64,000 bases of DNA from Cynocephalus volans (Eukaryota > Chordata > Mammalia > Dermoptera > Cynocephalidae), in the NCBI RefSeq assembly GCF_027409185.1, contig NC_084462.1, positions 24,279,577 to 24,343,576 of the forward strand. Reading direction: 5' to 3'. How positions within the stretch are numbered: position 1 is the stretch's first letter; each line of letters opens with the position of its first letter. A program made the translations under genes and the position numbers. The notes beneath the pieces were generated by a model. The model ran no database searches. It was not told the DNA's origin and worked only from the letters and a program-made list of their open reading frames with translations. Below are positions 61,001 to 64,000 of the stretch, piece after piece.

Positions 61001-62540
61001 GACAAACACATGCAAAAAAGAAACCTAGATGCAGGCTTTACTTCTTTCATAATAATTGACTCAAAATAGTTCAGAGACTCAAATGTCAGATGCAAAACTG
61101 TAAAACTTTTAGAAGATAACATAGGAGAAAATCTATATGACCTTGGGTTTGGTCATATACCACTGACAAATAAGCATATTTAAAATTGCTCAATGTCATA
61201 TTTAATAGGGGAATTGCAGATTAAAACAACTATGAGATATCACTACCCACCTGTTGAAATGGCTGAGATCAAAAACACTGACAAAACCAAATGCTGGTGA
61301 GGTTGTGGAGCAACAGGGACTCTCATTGTTGGTGGGAATGTGAAATGATACAGCCAGGTTTGGAAGATTGTTTGGCAGTAATTAAGACAGTGTTGTATTG
61401 GAGCAAGGGTAGACAGGTTTAGAATGAAATAGAGAATCCAGAAGCAGGCCCACACATATCATACCACTTGACTTATGACAAATGCATCACTGCAGAGAAT
61501 TAAGGAGATTTTCAATAGAGAGCACCAATATAATTACATATCCATATAAAAGATGATGCTAGGGAAGGCCCATGGCTCACTTGGGAGAGTGCGGTGCTGA
61601 TAACACCAGGGCCACGGGATCGGATCCCTATATAGGGATGGCCGGTTATTTCACTGGGTGAGCGTGGTGCTGACAACACCAAGTCAAGGGTTGGGATCCC
61701 CTTACCAGTCATCTTTTTAGATAAATAAATAAATAAAAGATGATGCTAATGTCTACCCGGAACCATACACAAAAATAATTCCAAATGGATGGTAAAGTGA
61801 AAGTTAAAACAAAAAGCTTATAGGGAGTAACCTAGGGAAATATCTTCATGACTGCTGGTCGATGTGAACATATCTTAAGCAGGACACAAATAGCACAAAC
61901 CATTAAGGAAGAGACTGGTAAACCAAACTGCATTAAAATTTGGAAGAGTGTATGTGGAATCCATACAACCAACAAAAGACTCATATCTAGGATACATACA
62001 TCATTTCTACAAGTCAATAAGTAAAAAGTCTAATAGAAAAACAGGAAAAAACCTAAGCAGTCATTTTGCAAGAGTGAATAACCAAACATCCAATAAACAT
62101 ATAGACCTATAGACATACTCAAACATACTCAAACTCATTAGTTACTAGGGAAAAGCAAATTAAAACCTCAATGATATATCACCAGAATAATGGATAAAAT
62201 TTCAGACGGACAGTACCAGGTGTTGGTGAGGATGTGGAACATATGAAACTCTATCATACACTGTTTGTGGGAGTGTAAATTGGTAAACCACTTATGAAAC
62301 TGATGATATCTTCTGGCACACACAGATACCCTATGACAGAACAATTCCATTCCTAGGCTATCACTCCTTGTTTATGGCTGGACTGTGGAGGAAAGGATAC
62401 TCTCATATTTCTCTGATGAAACTTTGAAGTGTTCCAGCTTTTTTGGAAAGCAATCTGGCCACATCTATTAATATTTAAAGCACATGTACCCTTTGAACCA
62501 GCAATTCTGCTTTTAGATATCTACCCTAAAGAAATTATTG
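58080..62540 (+). mobile_element. Old near-complete L1 (ORF1, ORF2, 3' end), split by a SINE
   Basis: The ORF1 coiled-coil is seen at 58267-58533 (RKSQKEVLDVKNTVMEMK, EETIHEFEEMLMETP). The ORF1 C-terminal text is near 58780-58960 (CCAGAATTTTATATTCAGC). ORF2 starts near 59490 (TCACTTTAAATGTGAATGG), the RT region runs to about 60.9 kb, and the end extends to 62.54 kb with frequent stops. A dimeric SINE sits at 61.56-61.73 kb. Segments near 61.2-61.5 and 62.1-62.5 kb are repetitive relative to each other, so an extra L1 tail or rearrangement is present. Confidence 0.8.
61562..61732 (+). repeat. Dimeric tRNA-Ile-derived SINE with exact target duplication
   Basis: First unit GGCCCATGGCTCACTTGGG with GGGATCGGATCCC, linker TATATAGGGATGGCCGG, second unit ending CTTACCAGTCATCTTTTT, tail (ATAA)n. 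Exact 16-bp duplication ATAAAAGATGATGCTA at 61546-61561 and 61733-61748. Confidence 0.95.
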
Positions 62541-62544
62541 AAAT

Positions 62545-63854
62545 TGTGGGATTTAAAAAGTATACGTTCCTCGAGTCTGGAGCTCAAGGAAGGGCAGAAT
62601 TAAGTGGGGTAAAGACAACCATAGCCCTAGGTACCACTTTGGAGGCTGGTGACATGTTGAAGCAGGAAAAGACCAGAAAGTTGAGTCAGAGGCTGAAGAA
62701 GGACCTGGTGACCCAGGACCAAAGCTGAGAGAGGGCCCAGAGGAATACATACTTGGGGCACATGAGTCTGGGGGCTCTTTCAGTTTGTCTGGAGCAAGAG
62801 ACAGGTGTGTCCAGTAGAAAGCTGCCCTGGAGCACTAGAACCAGACCTCCCACCATCGAGCAAGAATCCTGGGAGTGGATAAGAGCTAATGCCACCTGGC
62901 GCAGTGACAATCTGGCTGTTGGTGAGAATGGGGGACCATCAACCTGAGGATAAAGTGAGACTCCTCTTCACCTTCTGTGTTAATTTCTGTGTGTTCTCTA
63001 TCCCAGAGCAACAAAGAGCCCCAGGCCAGGAGGCAGTACAGCAGATAAGTGATGTCATCAGTCTCGTGACAGTTTTTCTTCTTTTGTGCATGTTTGTGTT
63101 TCTTTTTCTTTTAATTTTCATGAGAGTTTTTCATATTATTGTCTCCTACAGTTCTGAGCATTGAGCAAGTGTATTACATGCAAATAGAATTAAAATGATC
63201 AGACCGCATAAAAATGTAAATCAATCACAGCAACAAGAGGACACCTGGACAGAACTTCAGCTTCCATGCATATGACGACAGGATGTTGTGCAGGAGAAAG
63301 TGTGTAAGAGGCATTAACTACCCTAACTTCTATTACCACACTGCCATTTCATCTCTTTTCTTAAAACACGTGGACTTTAGCCCCTAATTCCACCCACGCA
63401 CTCGCCTCTCTTACCTCCATCAAGCACCTAGAAATTCCACCCCCACTTTCCTGTATCTATAATGTTAGGCGGACCTCCTTAAAATCCGAAAGCTTCCAAC
63501 TACTCTAGTAAACCATTATCCTACGCTGCCAGGCATCTGCCTTCAGCATTATTACATCATGTTTATTCAACATCTGATCAACCTGAGGCAACAAGTTTAA
63601 CTTGGGACTGAGCCAGAGAGAAGACAGAACAATCTCCTCTCTGGCTTAACCAAACAGCTGCCACCCACTCTCTACTTTCTCCCCCTCCAGCCCCCTTTAA
63701 TAGGAAGCTCATTTCCCCCTCAGCACTTATTTCTTGGGGCTAATGGAAGACCCAGGAATCCTATCATCCCTTAGATATTCCAGACATCCTCCCACTAAAT
63801 TGGTCCTTTTCACTGCTGGACTAGGTTACAGGATCCATATTCTCCCAGTTGGGC
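62545..63854. other. Spacer with unassigned GC-richer block
   Basis: 62.57-62.95 kb is GC-richer, with two short plus-strand open stretches (ending LVTQDQS and GENGGPST). I recognise no family. 63.2-63.85 kb is CT-rich with no assigned feature; it could be internal sequence of the element whose LTR begins at 63855. Confidence 0.4.
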
Positions 63855-64000
63855 TGTGTCACAGACCCCCCTACACCGTCCTGTGCAGGTTCTGAGCCAG
63901 GTAGCCGGAAAAAGATTCTGGCGGCCGATAACAGGATAGAAACCCTTTATTCCACATGCGAGCTCTACCGGTCAGCGGTTCAGAGCTGCTGCTTTTATAC
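63855..64000 (-). repeat. Part of an antisense LTR running off the window
   Basis: On the minus strand: TATAAAAGCAGCAGC (TATA box) at the window edge, AATAAAGGG polyadenylation signal near 63946, then a U5-like tail ending TCTGTGACACA at 63855. Similar layout to 12.69-13.06 kb. The rest lies outside. Confidence 0.7.

Noticed and set aside
61563-61700. tRNA-like sequences as possible tRNA genes
   Set aside because: The tRNA-Ile-like heads at 0.95, 34.96, 37.07, 45.8, 48.02 and 61.56 kb have A-rich tails, dimer linkers and target duplications, so they are SINEs rather than tRNA genes.
1-64000. CRISPR arrays, toxin-antitoxin, phage or other prokaryotic systems
   Set aside because: The window is plainly mammalian. 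All tandem repeats seen are microsatellites, SINE tails or L1 promoter units.

Overview
This is a eukaryotic, mammalian genomic window made mostly of interspersed repeats around one tandem gene family. There are no operons. Coding information lies in short exons with GT-AG junctions, and L1 LINEs, MIR, MaLR LTRs, a MER5-like DNA element and LTR retroviruses fill the rest. The youngest SINEs have a tRNA-Ile-like head (GGCCGGTTAGCTCAG type), in monomeric and head-to-tail dimeric forms, with exact target-site duplications. As I recall, tRNA-Ile SINEs in mono- and dimeric forms are the CYN family of colugos (Dermoptera), so a colugo is my best guess. This is inference only.

The gene content lies on the minus strand. 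Two NXPE (neurexophilin and PC-esterase) paralogues are arranged in tandem. The downstream copy has four exons (38453-37699, 24485-24406, 22706-22494, 6010-5478). A separate signal-anchor exon lies far upstream at 56047-55933. Joined at canonical splice sites, these five exons give one open frame of 558 codons plus stop, with the GDS nucleophile and the C-terminal D..H pair present. The upstream copy (52650-44166) lies between the first exon and the intact exons and is dead: it has an LTR inside its main exon, a 4-nt insertion, two nonsense codons, a frameshift through the GDS motif and a lost donor. No first exon was recognised next to the intact copy, so its transcript may start at 56 kb and skip the dead copy.

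Layout: 1-3835, decayed class III-type endogenous retrovirus with a tRNA-Ser-like primer site and two nested insertions; 5.5-6.0 kb, last exon of the intact NXPE gene; 6.06-14.9 kb, nested L1s and an LTR; 14.9-17.4 kb, a retrocopy-like insertion splitting an L1; 17.4-26.2 kb, L1 tails, MIR, MITE-like palindromes and two NXPE exons; 26.2-32.2 kb, a nearly full-length antisense L1 with tandem 5'UTR monomers; 32.2-32.6 kb, a CpG-rich block; 33.4-37.4 kb, old L1, SINEs and a MaLR LTR; 37.7-38.5 kb, main NXPE exon; 40.1-41.7 kb, internally deleted L1; 44.2-52.7 kb, the NXPE pseudogene with a second internally deleted L1 at 47.4-48.0 kb; 54.1-55.3 kb, L1; 56.0 kb, NXPE first exon; 57.5-62.5 kb, old L1 with a dimeric SINE; 63.86 kb to the end, start of an antisense LTR.

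I found no prokaryotic-type system, CRISPR or defence locus. The most interesting items are the split NXPE gene model, the L1 copies that lost their interiors but kept both ends, the L1 promoter monomers, and the tRNA-Ser-primed retrovirus.
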